Both the position numbers and the translations under genes were made by a program. 64,000 nucleotides of DNA, from positions 1 to 64,000 of the forward strand of contig NZ_JAMQPN010000011.1 in assembly GCF_026151655.1 (NCBI RefSeq), in the 5' to 3' direction. The notes under the pieces are model-generated. The model was not told where the DNA came from. It searched no databases and worked only from the letters and a program-made list of their open reading frames with translations. Each line of letters starts with the position of its first letter. The stretch's first letter is position 1. This document shows positions 50,330-60,073 of the stretch, one piece after another. Origin of the DNA: Leptospira soteropolitanensis (GTDB lineage: Bacteria > Spirochaetota > Leptospiria > Leptospirales > Leptospiraceae).

Positions 50330-52112
50330 AAGTTTCCTCAACGAGTATCATTTTCCAGGCAGTCGAAATCCCAAGTAGTTTTTGATACTGAATCCATTCT
50401 TTCGCTTCCTTTTTTTTCCAAGGAGGAAAGTCCAAAAGGAGAATCCCTTTCCAATGAGGGTTGGACCTAGACCTATCTGCCAATTTCATTTGTTTTAAAA
50501 ACCTCTCAACTTCTTTAGGATTTCCGTCGAAGCGGATGATCGAATATAATGGGTTCATATTGGCACCGAGGATCTCCGTTTTTATCGGTTTTATGGGAAG
50601 TTGGAATTTAGAAATCCATTCCATTGGATTTTTTATGCCATACCAATAAACGTCTGTTATATTGTGCTTTCGGATCAATGAAAAAATATGGGTCAAACAA
50701 GACTCGGATTCAAAGGAAATTTTTTGGGGAGGGGGTAGACCTGGATTTGGTTCCGACCATTTTTTGTTATAACAATTACCGAAGAGATACAAATGATCCC
50801 CCTGACGAATGGATAGATTTCCTTTTCTCCTTTTGATTTGCAAAAAGGGTAAATCGGGAACGGGGAAAAAATAGGAAATACTAAGAAATAAAATGGGTAA
50901 AAGATAAAGAGGATTTTTTAGGAAGGGTGATTGTCGGAAACTAATTTTGGGATAAAGAAACAAAACAAAGGATAAAAAAACGGAAATAAAACAGAATTCG
51001 AATGGAACATTGGCCCAAGTTTTATATCCTCTGCCTAAATTTCCTAATAAATGAAAAATTTTTAAGAAAAGGGAGAGCTCAAATGAGGCGGGTATCCAAA
51101 TCCAGGAACTAAGTTGGTCCAATAAAAATTCTGGCACTAAAGACTGTAGAAAAATGGTAAAATAAATTGTCGGTAAAAGGATTCCTGCCAAAGGAACCAA
51201 AAGAAAATTGATCCAAATTCCTCCAAAGGAAAACGAACGAAAGTAATACACTAAAACAGGAAAACTACAAAGGGAACAAGCAATGGTTAAGTGGAGATTT
51301 TCTTTGATCAGTGATTTTGATTGGGGTAACAAAATTTGATCTAAACTAGGTTTTAGAAAAAAAATTCCAAAAACAGCCCCAAAGGATAATAAAAATCCAA
51401 TACTTAAAAAATCATAAAAAAGAAAAAAAGCAATGTAAGCAGAAGAGATCACAAGTAAATCAGCGGGGCCGATTTTTCTAAAAAACAAAGAAGCGGTAAG
51501 AGATAAAAAAACAAAGAGATAGGCCCGTAAAAATGAAACAGGAAAATCGAGAGCAAATAAATATAAGAAACCAACACCTAATGAAATTAGTATTGAAATC
51601 CATTTTCTTTTTCGAAAACAAAGATTTCCAAAATACTGTAGGGAGCCTATAAAGATTCCTAGGTGGAGACCGGATGCAGCAAACAAATGTAAGATTCCCG
51701 ATTCTTTACTTAAGTCTTTGAAACTTCCGGGTATTTCTTTTGTAGAGCCTGTGACAAATCCCATAACAATTCGTGATTCGAATATACTTAGTGGAGATTG
51801 CTTTATTTGGCTTTCCAGATAAGAGCGAAAGAGAGGATGAACCTTTTTTACCCTAGGTCCAGAATGTAAGTTTGCAAATAATAAAAACAAAATGGATGCC
51901 AAAAGGGAAAGAAAGACTTTTCGATCTATTTTGGGAGGGAGAGTTTTTGGGAGAAATGTATAAAGGAAAAATAAAAATAGAGAGAGGGTGAGTAAGAAGG
52001 AATGGGAGCCTTGTAACCCAAACATGAGTTTCAATAGAAACGCAGTTCCACAAACTCCCAAACAGAACCAACTAAAATCAGCCCGAGGGAGTAGATAAAC
52101 TTCCTGCTTCAT
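50283..52112 (-). CDS. ComEC/Rec2-family membrane protein without metallo-beta-lactamase domain
   Basis: A 609-residue polytopic protein. It has the N-terminal hydrophobic region and the Competence domain (SGILHLFAASGLHLGIFIGS at about residues 145-164, then LDFPVSFLRAYLFVFLSL and FLLVPLAGILLPTIYF). The C-terminal third (about 440-609) is soluble but lacks the HxHxDH motif of the nuclease-like domain found in full ComEC, so it is a short or degenerate form. ComEC moves single-stranded DNA across the inner membrane in transformation. Whether this protein works so here is unknown. Confidence 0.85.
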   Translation of the reverse strand: MKQEVYLLPRADFSWFCLGVCGTAFLLKLMFGLQGSHSFLLTLSLFLFFLYTFLPKTLPPKIDRKVFLSLLASILFLLFANLHSGPRVKKVHPLFRSYLESQIKQSPLSIFESRIVMGFVTGSTKEIPGSFKDLSKESGILHLFAASGLHLGIFIGSLQYFGNLCFRKRKWISILISLGVGFLYLFALDFPVSFLRAYLFVFLSLTASLFFRKIGPADLLVISSAYIAFFLFYDFLSIGFLLSFGAVFGIFFLKPSLDQILLPQSKSLIKENLHLTIACSLCSFPVLVYYFRSFSFGGIWINFLLVPLAGILLPTIYFTIFLQSLVPEFLLDQLSSWIWIPASFELSLFLKIFHLLGNLGRGYKTWANVPFEFCFISVFLSFVLFLYPKISFRQSPFLKNPLYLLPILFLSISYFFPVPDLPFLQIKRRKGNLSIRQGDHLYLFGNCYNKKWSEPNPGLPPPQKISFESESCLTHIFSLIRKHNITDVYWYGIKNPMEWISKFQLPIKPIKTEILGANMNPLYSIIRFDGNPKEVERFLKQMKLADRSRSNPHWKGILLLDFPPWKKKEAKEWIQYQKLLGISTAWKMILVEETFEIPLLDHIQNPNLL

Positions 52113-52156
52113 GCAGGGATTAGGTAAAAATAGAAGTGTATTGGTTCTTTAGATTT

Positions 52157-53125
52157 TTAAAAAGGATAGATCCCTAAAACTTTTCGAATGTCTTCTATTT
52201 TGGTTTGGGCCACCATTTTTGCTTTTTCTTTTCCTTCTTTTAAGACTTGGTGCACATAATCTAAGTTTTGTGTAAGTTCTTCCCGTTTTTCACGGTAAGG
52301 TGCAAAATGCGATAAAATGGATTCTAGTAGGTCTTTTTTGAGATCTCCATATCCTGCCCCACCTCGTTTGTATTTTTCGATTTGAATTTCTTTTTCGGCT
52401 TCTGACAAAAAGAGTGAATGGATTTGAAAGATAACAGATGTTTCTGGGTCTTTTGGTTCTTCTACCGCTTTTGAATCACTCACAATGGACATCACTTTCT
52501 TTTTGATGTCTTTTTCCGTTCCAAAGAAATCAACGGTGTTTTTGTAAGATTTTGACATTTTGGCCCCATCTACTCCGGGAACTGTCGCTGTATTTTCATC
52601 AATATCCGGTTCAGGAATCGTAAGAACGGAACCAAATTGTGCGTTAAACCTTTCGGCAATGTCCCTTGCAAATTCTAAATGTTGTTTTTGGTCTTTGCCT
52701 ACAGGAACTTTTTCTGCAGAAAAAAGTAAGATATCACTCGCCATTAGTATTGGGTAAGTAAATAGACCCGCCCCAGGTACAAAGCCCTTTGCCACTTTGT
52801 CTTTAAAAGAATGGGCCAATTGCAATTGAGAAACAGTGATCGATTGTGACAAATACCATGTGAGTTCTGTGACTTCAGGGACATCACTCTGTATCCAAAA
52901 AACAGTTTTTTGGGGATCTACACCTAGTGCGAGTAAGTCGATTGCACACTCTAAGGTGAAATTCTTTAATTCTTCTTTCGATCGGAAGGTAGTGAGTGCA
53001 TGTAGGTTGGCAATAAAAAGGAATAAGTCTTCTTTGGATTGATAATCTAAGATTTTTTTGATCGCAGAAAAATAATTTCCTAAGTGAAGTTTTCCTGAAG
53101 GTTGTAAACCAGTTAGGACTCTCAT
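52157..53125 (-). CDS. trpS: Tryptophanyl-tRNA synthetase
   Basis: A 322-residue class I aminoacyl-tRNA synthetase of normal bacterial TrpS length. The HIGH-type motif is GLQPSGKLHLGNYF (about residues 5-18) and the KMSKS loop is at residues 189-193, in DGAKMSKSYKN. FVPGAGLFTYPILMASDIL is the typical tryptophan-pocket region. It charges tRNA-Trp. Its ATG overlaps the stop of the upstream unknown gene by 4 nt. Confidence 0.97.
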   Translation of the reverse strand: MRVLTGLQPSGKLHLGNYFSAIKKILDYQSKEDLFLFIANLHALTTFRSKEELKNFTLECAIDLLALGVDPQKTVFWIQSDVPEVTELTWYLSQSITVSQLQLAHSFKDKVAKGFVPGAGLFTYPILMASDILLFSAEKVPVGKDQKQHLEFARDIAERFNAQFGSVLTIPEPDIDENTATVPGVDGAKMSKSYKNTVDFFGTEKDIKKKVMSIVSDSKAVEEPKDPETSVIFQIHSLFLSEAEKEIQIEKYKRGGAGYGDLKKDLLESILSHFAPYREKREELTQNLDYVHQVLKEGKEKAKMVAQTKIEDIRKVLGIYPF

Positions 53126-55089
53126 GTATCTCCTTCCGTCGCGGAACTGTTCATTGTTTCTGTATCATTTTGGTTTTCGGAAGATTCAGCATTACCGCTT
53201 ACTCCTCCTGCATCTTTGTGAAAGCTTGAGTAGGTTAACCTTTCGTATTCTTTGTTTAGTTTGATCAGTTCTTGTTCCAGTTTACGGTGTGCCGTTAGTT
53301 TTGAAGTGGTCGCTTGGTCTTTAAAAATCACTGCATAGTTATAAAGGTATTTTGTGAATTGGATGAAAACGTCTTCTACTTTCATTCCGTTGATTCTTTC
53401 TTTTGCAACTACAGCTTTGTCATAGTGCGGAATGAATCTTTGTGCAATTTTTACTTCTTCGATAACTTTGTCTTTTGTAGATGCGATTTTATCGTTCACT
53501 TTCCCTTTGGATTCAGTGACTTTTGCCATTAAATGGTTTTCTACAATGATATTGAGTTTATCTGCAAAACTTCCAAAGAACTCAGATGCTTCTTGTAGTG
53601 CTTGAACAATAGGACCTGCGATTTGATCATTAGCGGCATTTCCTGTGCTAAAATCCATTCCATATTGTTGGAAACTATATTGAAAACTAGGGAATTTTTT
53701 GTTGAAGTTATCTATGGTTCGAACGAGTGAATTAAGTTGGTCAATTTCGTTTCTAAAAAGACCCGGTTGAATGATTAGAAGTTCTTGGTTTTGGTTTTTG
53801 TCACCTAACCGAACGTATCCTTCAATTAGGTTTATGTAAACCGTTTGTAAGTCACGTAATAATAAGTAAACGAGTCTATGTGGTTGGGATTTAAAACTAT
53901 TTTTGACTGTTTGGCTTTTGGCCGATTCCGGCATATGGTGTGCCATAAAATCATCCACAACAGCATTTAAAAAATCAAAACTAATTTTCCCTTTGTCGTC
54001 GATGGAAAAATAACGAGACCTTAAGTTTTGTAATTCTTCTTTTTTGAAGGTTCTTGTGTTGATATCGTCTGATATTTTAGCAACAGTGATTTCTACTTCT
54101 TTTTGAATTTCGCGAGCCGCCTGGAATTTATGTTCTTGGATGGCTGGAACTCTTAAGTCAGATACGATTTCAGGCCAAGTGAACATTTTCTTTTTAGCTA
54201 CTATATAAAAAGCAGTAATTGCCTCAGATAACTTTGGCCTCGTATTTTCTAGGTTAAGTGCATAATTCACACCTTCCATTATTTTGCCGAGTTTGGGTGT
54301 GAGTTTTTCATCCATTTTGACAATGTCAGGAAGATTGGAAAGGATGATGTCGTTTGCATCGCTTCTTTGTAAAAAACGAACATAAAACATCTGCATCTTC
54401 AACGAACGTTCTAAAAAGATATCTGCAGAAATTTTATCTAAAATCAAAGCATCCAAAGAGGCAAAGGCATTATAAAACTTATTGAAGTTGTTAATGATAT
54501 TATAAACAAGAGGAGTCCAAATCCTCCAACCTTGTTGTTCCGAAACTCGAAGAGCTTGGATGGTTGGAATGAGAACATCTTCTTTCATTCCGCGAAAGAG
54601 TTTTTCCACGTTATTGGATATCGTTGGGTTTCTACCAAAAAGTCCAATGTCGATGGTTCCTGTATCTTTGCCAAATTTGCTAATGGAATTATTAACGCTA
54701 CCGGCACCACCACCGAATAAACCTGCAAGTAAACCACCACCTTGTCTTTGTTCTATGGTCCTTTTTTTTGTTGGGTTTTGTTTGGCACTTTCAATGGTAA
54801 CTAAATTGCTAGAACGTTTTGGTTTAGGTTCGGGACTTGTAGGCCTGGAAATGACTTCTCTGCGTGGTGGTTCTTTTTCTGGAAGTCCACGATCCCTGGA
54901 ATCTTCTTTTTTGGGTTTGTTTTTTGCTTCGTAGTCTTCGTCCACTTTACGAATGAGATCGATACGAATAAAGACATCGTTTGATTTTAAAATTGCCTCA
55001 TCGATGAGTTGTTGGTGTTCGGGCGTACGCGTTTTGCGATATAAGTCGGCAAATACTCGGTGTGCTTCTGTACGAGAGACCGGGGTCAC
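53122..55089 (-). CDS. Large helical protein of unknown function, probably spirochaete-specific
   Basis: A 655-residue soluble protein that I do not recognise with certainty; it may belong to the spirochaetal DUF5312-like proteins. Residues about 45-130 are disordered, with Lys/Pro/Arg-rich stretches and a glycine patch (GGGLLAGLFGGGAGS). From about 150 to 620 it is almost entirely helical (for example LRDLQTVYINLIEGYVRL). The tail is Ser/Asn/Glu-rich. No signal peptide. The GTG at 55089 was chosen since GGAG lies 6 nt upstream; the abutting TTG at 55092 is too close. It lies between lolA and trpS in one run, coupled to trpS by ATGA overlap. Confidence 0.75.
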   Translation of the reverse strand: MTPVSRTEAHRVFADLYRKTRTPEHQQLIDEAILKSNDVFIRIDLIRKVDEDYEAKNKPKKEDSRDRGLPEKEPPRREVISRPTSPEPKPKRSSNLVTIESAKQNPTKKRTIEQRQGGGLLAGLFGGGAGSVNNSISKFGKDTGTIDIGLFGRNPTISNNVEKLFRGMKEDVLIPTIQALRVSEQQGWRIWTPLVYNIINNFNKFYNAFASLDALILDKISADIFLERSLKMQMFYVRFLQRSDANDIILSNLPDIVKMDEKLTPKLGKIMEGVNYALNLENTRPKLSEAITAFYIVAKKKMFTWPEIVSDLRVPAIQEHKFQAAREIQKEVEITVAKISDDINTRTFKKEELQNLRSRYFSIDDKGKISFDFLNAVVDDFMAHHMPESAKSQTVKNSFKSQPHRLVYLLLRDLQTVYINLIEGYVRLGDKNQNQELLIIQPGLFRNEIDQLNSLVRTIDNFNKKFPSFQYSFQQYGMDFSTGNAANDQIAGPIVQALQEASEFFGSFADKLNIIVENHLMAKVTESKGKVNDKIASTKDKVIEEVKIAQRFIPHYDKAVVAKERINGMKVEDVFIQFTKYLYNYAVIFKDQATTSKLTAHRKLEQELIKLNKEYERLTYSSFHKDAGGVSGNAESSENQNDTETMNSSATEGDT

Positions 55090-55092
55090 CAA

Positions 55093-55674
55093 TTACTCCT
55101 TTTGGTTGAGAGGGTTCTCAACAATTTGTGAGCTTGTAGGTGGTTGGAAGTTAAATAGTCCTGTTCCGAGACCTATATTGGTCGCTATGCCAGAGAAGGC
55201 CACTTCAGTGATTTCTTCGTCGGAACGTTTCATTTTCAGTACACGGGGGAGGTCATTATCGGAAACAACCAAAATAATTTCATTATAGCGTTTGGTATTA
55301 GATGTAAGACGAAAAGTTCTACCACTAACCGACACATTTTCATAACCAGAAAGAAGTCCTCCAAGTCCTCCCGAAACACCTTTTAGGTCTTGTTTCCCTG
55401 CAATCGAGGAATCTGGATTGTAGAACCATAAAATTCTACCGTTGGAGGAAATGATTCGTCCATCACTGAAACGAACATGGAGTTGGTTAGGGCTTTTGAA
55501 GGAAACAACACCTGTGAGTCCACCATTGACGGTAACTGAGGCGCGAAAACTTTCCAAAGAATTCATTTTGCCAATTACGGCGTTTAAACGATCCCTTCCA
55601 TCCTCTGCCCAAAGGACACCCGTTTGGACAGAGAAAAGGAGAACGATCGATAGTTTGGGAAGAAAATTCCTCAA
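55093..55674 (-). CDS. LolA-like outer-membrane lipoprotein carrier
   Basis: A 193-residue periplasmic protein with signal peptide (IVLLFSVQTGVLWA). The LolA-like pattern is seen in LNAVIGKMNSLESFRASVTV, GVVSFKSPNQLHVRFSDG, ILWFYNPDSS and the late GLFNFQPP. LolA ferries lipoproteins to the outer membrane, which suits a lipoprotein-rich spirochaete. The start seems to be TTG at 55674. The next gene begins within a few nucleotides, and etfA ends 22 nt upstream. Confidence 0.82.
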   Translation of the reverse strand: MRNFLPKLSIVLLFSVQTGVLWAEDGRDRLNAVIGKMNSLESFRASVTVNGGLTGVVSFKSPNQLHVRFSDGRIISSNGRILWFYNPDSSIAGKQDLKGVSGGLGGLLSGYENVSVSGRTFRLTSNTKRYNEIILVVSDNDLPRVLKMKRSDEEITEVAFSGIATNIGLGTGLFNFQPPTSSQIVENPLNQKE

Positions 55675-55696
55675 AGGACGAAAGTTCGTATTGGGA

Positions 55697-56656
55697 TTAA
55701 CCCAATACTTTTTTGAACTCAGAAGTAAGTGCAGGCACTACTTCGAAAAGGTCTGCTACTACACCGTAAGTTGCTACTTTGAAAATAGGAGCATCTCCAT
55801 CTTTATTGATGGCAACGATGTATTTGGAAGATCCCATACCCGCTAAGTGTTGGATCGCTCCAGAAATTCCACAAGCGATGTAACAGTTAGGGGAGACAGT
55901 TTTACCTGTTTGACCTACTTGGTGAGAGTGAGATATCCAACCTGCATCCACAGTCGCACGGGAAGCACCAAGAGCTGCACCAAGAGTGTCAGCTAAGTCT
56001 TGGATGATCGGCCAGTTTTCTGGTCCTTTGATTCCACGACCACCAGATACGATGATAGAAGCATCAGCAAGTTGTACTTTGTTTCCACCGGAAAGGTCTT
56101 TGGAAAGTGATTTTGTTCTCACTTCACCAGCAGAAGCTCCCGATTTTTCAACCGCACCTGCTCCGTCTTTCGGAGTTACTTCTTGGGAGTTAGCACGTAC
56201 TGTAAACATTTGGATTTCAGAGGAAACTTTAAAGTTCGCGTAAGCTTTTCCAGAGTAAATTGGTTTCTTTGCTACTACTTTACCACCATCAACAGAAAGT
56301 CCTACTGCATCCGCAACGATTCCAGCATTTGCTTTGATCGCCACTCTTGCGGAGTATTCTTTTCCTTGAGCAGAGTGTGGCATAAGAACCACTGCAGGTT
56401 TTTTCTCTTGGATGATTGCAAAAATTCCATTTGCATAACCTTCAGGAGAAAATTCACCAAGGTTGGCACCAATCACTGCATCAGCACCAACTGCTTTCAA
56501 ATCACCAGCGAACGCATCCACGTTGTCAGTGATAAGAACTGTATGAACTTTACCACCGATGGCATCCGCAATTTTGCGACCAGCAGAAGTAAGTTCTTTT
56601 GAGATTTTTTTAAGTTCGCCGTTTTTTAATTCACCAACTACTAAAACATCAGCCAT
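55697..56656 (-). CDS. etfA: Electron transfer flavoprotein, alpha subunit
   Basis: A 319-residue ETF alpha subunit. The C-terminal FAD-binding signature is clear: [54 protein letters not shown] and GAIQHLAGM. With EtfB it carries electrons from acyl-CoA dehydrogenases, two of which are encoded in this window, to ETF:quinone oxidoreductase. AAGGAG lies well placed before the ATG, 10 nt after etfB. Confidence 0.97.
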   Translation of the reverse strand: MADVLVVGELKNGELKKISKELTSAGRKIADAIGGKVHTVLITDNVDAFAGDLKAVGADAVIGANLGEFSPEGYANGIFAIIQEKKPAVVLMPHSAQGKEYSARVAIKANAGIVADAVGLSVDGGKVVAKKPIYSGKAYANFKVSSEIQMFTVRANSQEVTPKDGAGAVEKSGASAGEVRTKSLSKDLSGGNKVQLADASIIVSGGRGIKGPENWPIIQDLADTLGAALGASRATVDAGWISHSHQVGQTGKTVSPNCYIACGISGAIQHLAGMGSSKYIVAINKDGDAPIFKVATYGVVADLFEVVPALTSEFKKVLG

Positions 56657-56666
56657 GTTCGTCTCC

Positions 56667-57428
56667 TTAGATGACCTTCGCTTCTTCGCGAAGAGCTTTT
56701 ACAAGTTGAGATGCAAAACCTTGTGCATCTGCTGCTTCCAGTTTTCGACCAGCGATACGTGGAGGAGGTGGCTCGAGAGATACTACTTCGAGTTTGGATC
56801 CAGTAGCTCCGAGTTCTTCTGGTTTTTTCACATCTACTGGTTTTTTCTTAGCAGACATGATTCCTTTTAAACTTGGGTATCTTGGTTCGTTTAAACCTTT
56901 TTGCGCAGTCACTGCGAGAGGAGCAGAAGTTTCAACTACTTCAGTTCCACCTTCAATTTCTCGTGTTGCGGTTACTTTTTTGCCATCAAACTCAAGTTTG
57001 AGTGCCATAGCAACGTGAGGAATATTCAATCTCTCTGCAATTTGTACGACTACTTGTGAGCTGTCAGTATCGATCGATTGACGACCACCAATCACTACAT
57101 CTGCATTTTCTGCTTTGATGAGGTTTGCAAGAAGTTCAGAAGTGTATGTAGAATCAAAAGTTACGTAGTCATCCACTTTCACATGAATGGCTCTGTCTAC
57201 ACCCATTGCGTAGGCAGTGCGAAGTGCTTCTACGGCACGATCCGGGCCGAGGGACACTGCGATGACTTCTCCACCGCTTTTTTCACGAATTCTGATTCCC
57301 TCTTCGATTGCAAATTCATCATAAGGAGAGATGATCCATTTTACGCCAGCTTCGTTGATCGATTTGTCACCGACCTTGATATTGGTTTCCGTATCCGGAA
57401 CCTGCTTTACTAGAACAACAATTTTCAT
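56667..57428 (-). CDS. etfB: Electron transfer flavoprotein, beta subunit
   Basis: A 253-residue ETF beta subunit. It begins MKIVVLVKQVPDTETNIKVG and shows the AMP-site and family signatures GRQSIDTDSSQVVVQIAERL and TAQKGLNEPRYPSLKGIMSA. It pairs with EtfA and binds AMP. The gene heads the etfBA-lolA run; a 10-bp hairpin lies just upstream (57439-57470). Confidence 0.97.
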   Translation of the reverse strand: MKIVVLVKQVPDTETNIKVGDKSINEAGVKWIISPYDEFAIEEGIRIREKSGGEVIAVSLGPDRAVEALRTAYAMGVDRAIHVKVDDYVTFDSTYTSELLANLIKAENADVVIGGRQSIDTDSSQVVVQIAERLNIPHVAMALKLEFDGKKVTATREIEGGTEVVETSAPLAVTAQKGLNEPRYPSLKGIMSAKKKPVDVKKPEELGATGSKLEVVSLEPPPPRIAGRKLEAADAQGFASQLVKALREEAKVI

Positions 57429-57438
57429 TCCTTAACCC

Positions 57439-57470
57439 CGTTTTCGTGGATTACCTTAGACCAGAAAACG
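57439..57470. promoter_or_regulatory. Palindromic hairpin upstream of etfB
   Basis: CGTTTTC-g-TGG and CCA-GAAAACG form a 10-bp stem with one bulge and an 11-nt loop, 11 nt before the etfB ATG and about 26 nt after the upstream gene. There is no T-run. It could be an operator or a leader-RNA structure controlling etfBA. Confidence 0.35.
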
Positions 57471-57495
57471 AGAGGGAAGTCATAAGGGAAGTAAT

Positions 57496-57795
57496 TTATT
57501 CTCTAAAGAAGCTGTATTTGCTCCAATTATAGGCCCAAATGATCCAAACAATGACAACTAGGACATTGGCGTCTGTCTGGAGGAAGAAGGTAAAACCCAA
57601 GCTTAGGGGGAATAGGAGAAAAAGTGCAAATGCCGAGAGTAGGATCAAATGAGGAGTGGATTTCCAGACCTTTGTGGCCTCTTGGATTTGCACTAGGATA
57701 TTTTTCTCGGGATTTGACACCGATTTCCGAAACCGAAAGGCATAAACTAGAACCAAGAGGAATAGTACGAGAGAATGTACAAGGAGTAACCACAT
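57496..57795 (-). CDS. Small membrane protein of unknown function
   Basis: A 99-residue protein with three hydrophobic segments: residues about 2-20, 49-70 and 76-92 (VLVVIVWIIWAYNW). No family is recognised. It lies 16 nt after the UbiA-like gene on the same strand and is probably cotranscribed with it. Confidence 0.6.
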   Translation of the reverse strand: MWLLLVHSLVLFLLVLVYAFRFRKSVSNPEKNILVQIQEATKVWKSTPHLILLSAFALFLLFPLSLGFTFFLQTDANVLVVIVWIIWAYNWSKYSFFRE

Positions 57796-57811
57796 AAGCC
57801 CACCCTAATTT

Positions 57812-58642
57812 TCACAGAAGTAGGGAGAAGAAAAAAATGATCTGGGGAAAAAACATAGGAAAGTAAGAAAGTTCGCAAAGGGACTTAAACTCAAAACCAT
57901 TCCTGTTTTGCAAACCGCAAAAGGCCAACCAAAGATAGGTGAAACCCATTCCCCAAAGGAATTCCCAAGGTAGATTTTGAAAAATGGAAGTCCATAGTAG
58001 GAAACCAAAACCCACTCCCAAAAGTGCGAACACTAAGTAGTTCACCTTTTTTGGACTGATCCATTGGATGAGGGTAAAGGTTTTTTGGGACTTGTCGAAT
58101 TCTCTGTCTTTGTTGTAGGTAAGTAGGACATTGGAAAAGACATGGAGAAAAAATATCCAAATCATTCGATCGTTTTCACAAAACGAAGAGAAGGGGAGAA
58201 AAATTCCATATGTATAGTATCCAGAAACCAAAATCTCTTTAGGGATAGGTGAAAGTTTAGTCACAACGAATACCAAAAAAAGAAGAAAGGAAAGAAAAAC
58301 ATGATAATGGCTTCGAAGGAAATCTAATTCATACATAAATCCTATGATAAGGGATATTATTGAGGAAAACGTCAAAAAGGTAACGAGCACAAAACGGTGC
58401 CTTAAATAAAAGGCACTCCTTTCCGAAAGTGGTTCTTTTTCTCGGAATGCATCCCATAAATGATCAGCTAGATACAAAGCCCAAACAGAACTTAGGTAAA
58501 ACAGAAATAGTGTGGGACGGATTTTTTCATTTAAGTAGGAGGAAAAAAACGAAAGATTGGCAATGAGGGAAATGAATACATCCAAAGCTAAAAAGGAAAT
58601 TAGTTTTGCAATGGAGACAATCGACCCTTTGAGGAACATCAT
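57812..58642 (-). CDS. UbiA-like prenyltransferase family membrane protein
   Basis: A 276-residue membrane protein with about eight hydrophobic segments. Two aspartate-containing loops resemble the UbiA motifs: LYLADHLWDAFREKE (about residues 57-71) and LLTYNKDREFDKSQ (about 173-186). They are looser than the classical NDxxDxxxD and DxxxD, so prenyl transfer is a guess and the protein may be a divergent relative. It is divergent from the cyclase gene. Confidence 0.6.
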   Translation of the reverse strand: MMFLKGSIVSIAKLISFLALDVFISLIANLSFFSSYLNEKIRPTLFLFYLSSVWALYLADHLWDAFREKEPLSERSAFYLRHRFVLVTFLTFSSIISLIIGFMYELDFLRSHYHVFLSFLLFLVFVVTKLSPIPKEILVSGYYTYGIFLPFSSFCENDRMIWIFFLHVFSNVLLTYNKDREFDKSQKTFTLIQWISPKKVNYLVFALLGVGFGFLLWTSIFQNLPWEFLWGMGFTYLWLAFCGLQNRNGFEFKSLCELSYFPMFFPQIIFFFSLLL

Positions 58643-58708
58643 TCATTGATAAGGAATGGTTTCTCGTTTGGCAAAAAGAAAATTCCCTTGCCAGTGAAAC
58701 TTTCTCTG

Positions 58709-60073
58709 ATGGAATGTCTGCCAATGTTTACTTCAGTCGTTAAGGCCATTCGTTCTGTATACTGCATCAGAGACCAGTTCCCTCGGTATATGTCTGATCT
58801 TCTTTCCCAAGAAGAACAAATGGGTGCTTTATTTGCAGTTCGGTTTCGCTATGTGATTGGAGTGGCTCTCGTTGCCAGTGCGGTAGCCAACTTAAGCAAT
58901 ACAGATTCTGTATATGGATATTTGACCAATTACGTAGCGATTTCATTTTATTTTATTAATACCTTTGTACATGCCCAAATTTTAAAAAAAAGTAAAGGGC
59001 ATTGGAAAACAAAGTATGATTACATAAGTTTGTTTATCGATAACCTACTGGTTACTGTGACTATTTTTAATTGGTATATTTTAAAAGGTGATGGGAATCC
59101 TAATTTTCTTGTCAAAACACCATTGGTTGTATTTTATCTTTTGCCTTTGTCTTTAAGTTTATTCCAGTACCGGTTTTCTCTTGTTAATTTTTCCTTTGTT
59201 TGTTTTTTGCTGAGTTACTATGGGTTTTTGATTTATGCATTAGTAGATCAAAATTCTGTAAGTAGTGATGATTGGCACAATTATGTACTCGGTGATCAAA
59301 TCATTTTATCAGATGCTTCTGTGACAAAACCTACCGTGTATTTGGTTTTGGTGTTTGCCATTTCTTATGCGATCTTTCGTAGCCTCCGAATGTTATTAAA
59401 ATTTGCAGCCGCAGAATCACAGAAAACAACCTTATCTCGTTACTTTTCTCCTGATTTGGTTTCCGAAATTGTTTCGGAACCTGAAGTCATCGCCAAAGGC
59501 AAACGTCAAAAGGTTACTGTACTTTTCAGTGATATTAGAGGTTTTACGCAAATGTCGGAATCAATGGATCCGGAAGCACTGTCTGTTTTTTTAACTGAAT
59601 TTCGCCGGCGTATGGTAAGAGCCATATTTAAATACGGAGGTAGTTTGGATAAATTTATTGGGGATGCGGTCATGGCTACCTTTGGTACTCCTTCTCCATC
59701 AGATATAGTTGGGGAAGATTCCAAAAGTGCAGTTCTTGCCGCCAAGTGTATGTTAGATGAGCTTGAGAACTGGAACCTAGAAAGATCTAAGTTGGGGAAG
59801 TCTCAGATAAAAATTGGAATTGGGATACACACAGGGGAAGTTTTTTGTGGAAGTATTGGATCAGAAGAGAGAATGGAATACACAGTCATTGGTGATACAG
59901 TGAATACTGCGTCGCGAATCGAGTCTGCTTGTAAAGATTTGCGAGTTAATTTTTTAATTTCGGAAGCAGTTTGGTTGGAGATTGGATCTCCAACGGGTTG
60001 GGATAAAAAGGAACTTGTAACTCTTTTGGGTAGAGAACAAAAAATTCATCTGTATGCACCAAGCATAACTTAG
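58709..60073 (+). CDS. Class III adenylate/guanylate cyclase, membrane-bound
   Basis: A 454-residue protein with an N-terminal region of about six membrane segments (residues about 50-225) and a C-terminal class III cyclase domain (about 260-450). Catalytic features: VTVLFSDIRGFTQMSESMDP with the metal-binding Asp, a second Asp in DKFIGDAVMATFG, and VIGDTVNTASRIES with the transition-state Asn/Arg. It makes cAMP, or less likely cGMP. The ATG at 58709 was chosen but 58724 is as good; neither has a strong ribosome-binding site. Its 3' end overlaps the convergent HD-GYP-like gene by 4 nt. Confidence 0.9.
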   Translation: MECLPMFTSVVKAIRSVYCIRDQFPRYMSDLLSQEEQMGALFAVRFRYVIGVALVASAVANLSNTDSVYGYLTNYVAISFYFINTFVHAQILKKSKGHWKTKYDYISLFIDNLLVTVTIFNWYILKGDGNPNFLVKTPLVVFYLLPLSLSLFQYRFSLVNFSFVCFLLSYYGFLIYALVDQNSVSSDDWHNYVLGDQIILSDASVTKPTVYLVLVFAISYAIFRSLRMLLKFAAAESQKTTLSRYFSPDLVSEIVSEPEVIAKGKRQKVTVLFSDIRGFTQMSESMDPEALSVFLTEFRRRMVRAIFKYGGSLDKFIGDAVMATFGTPSPSDIVGEDSKSAVLAAKCMLDELENWNLERSKLGKSQIKIGIGIHTGEVFCGSIGSEERMEYTVIGDTVNTASRIESACKDLRVNFLISEAVWLEIGSPTGWDKKELVTLLGREQKIHLYAPSIT

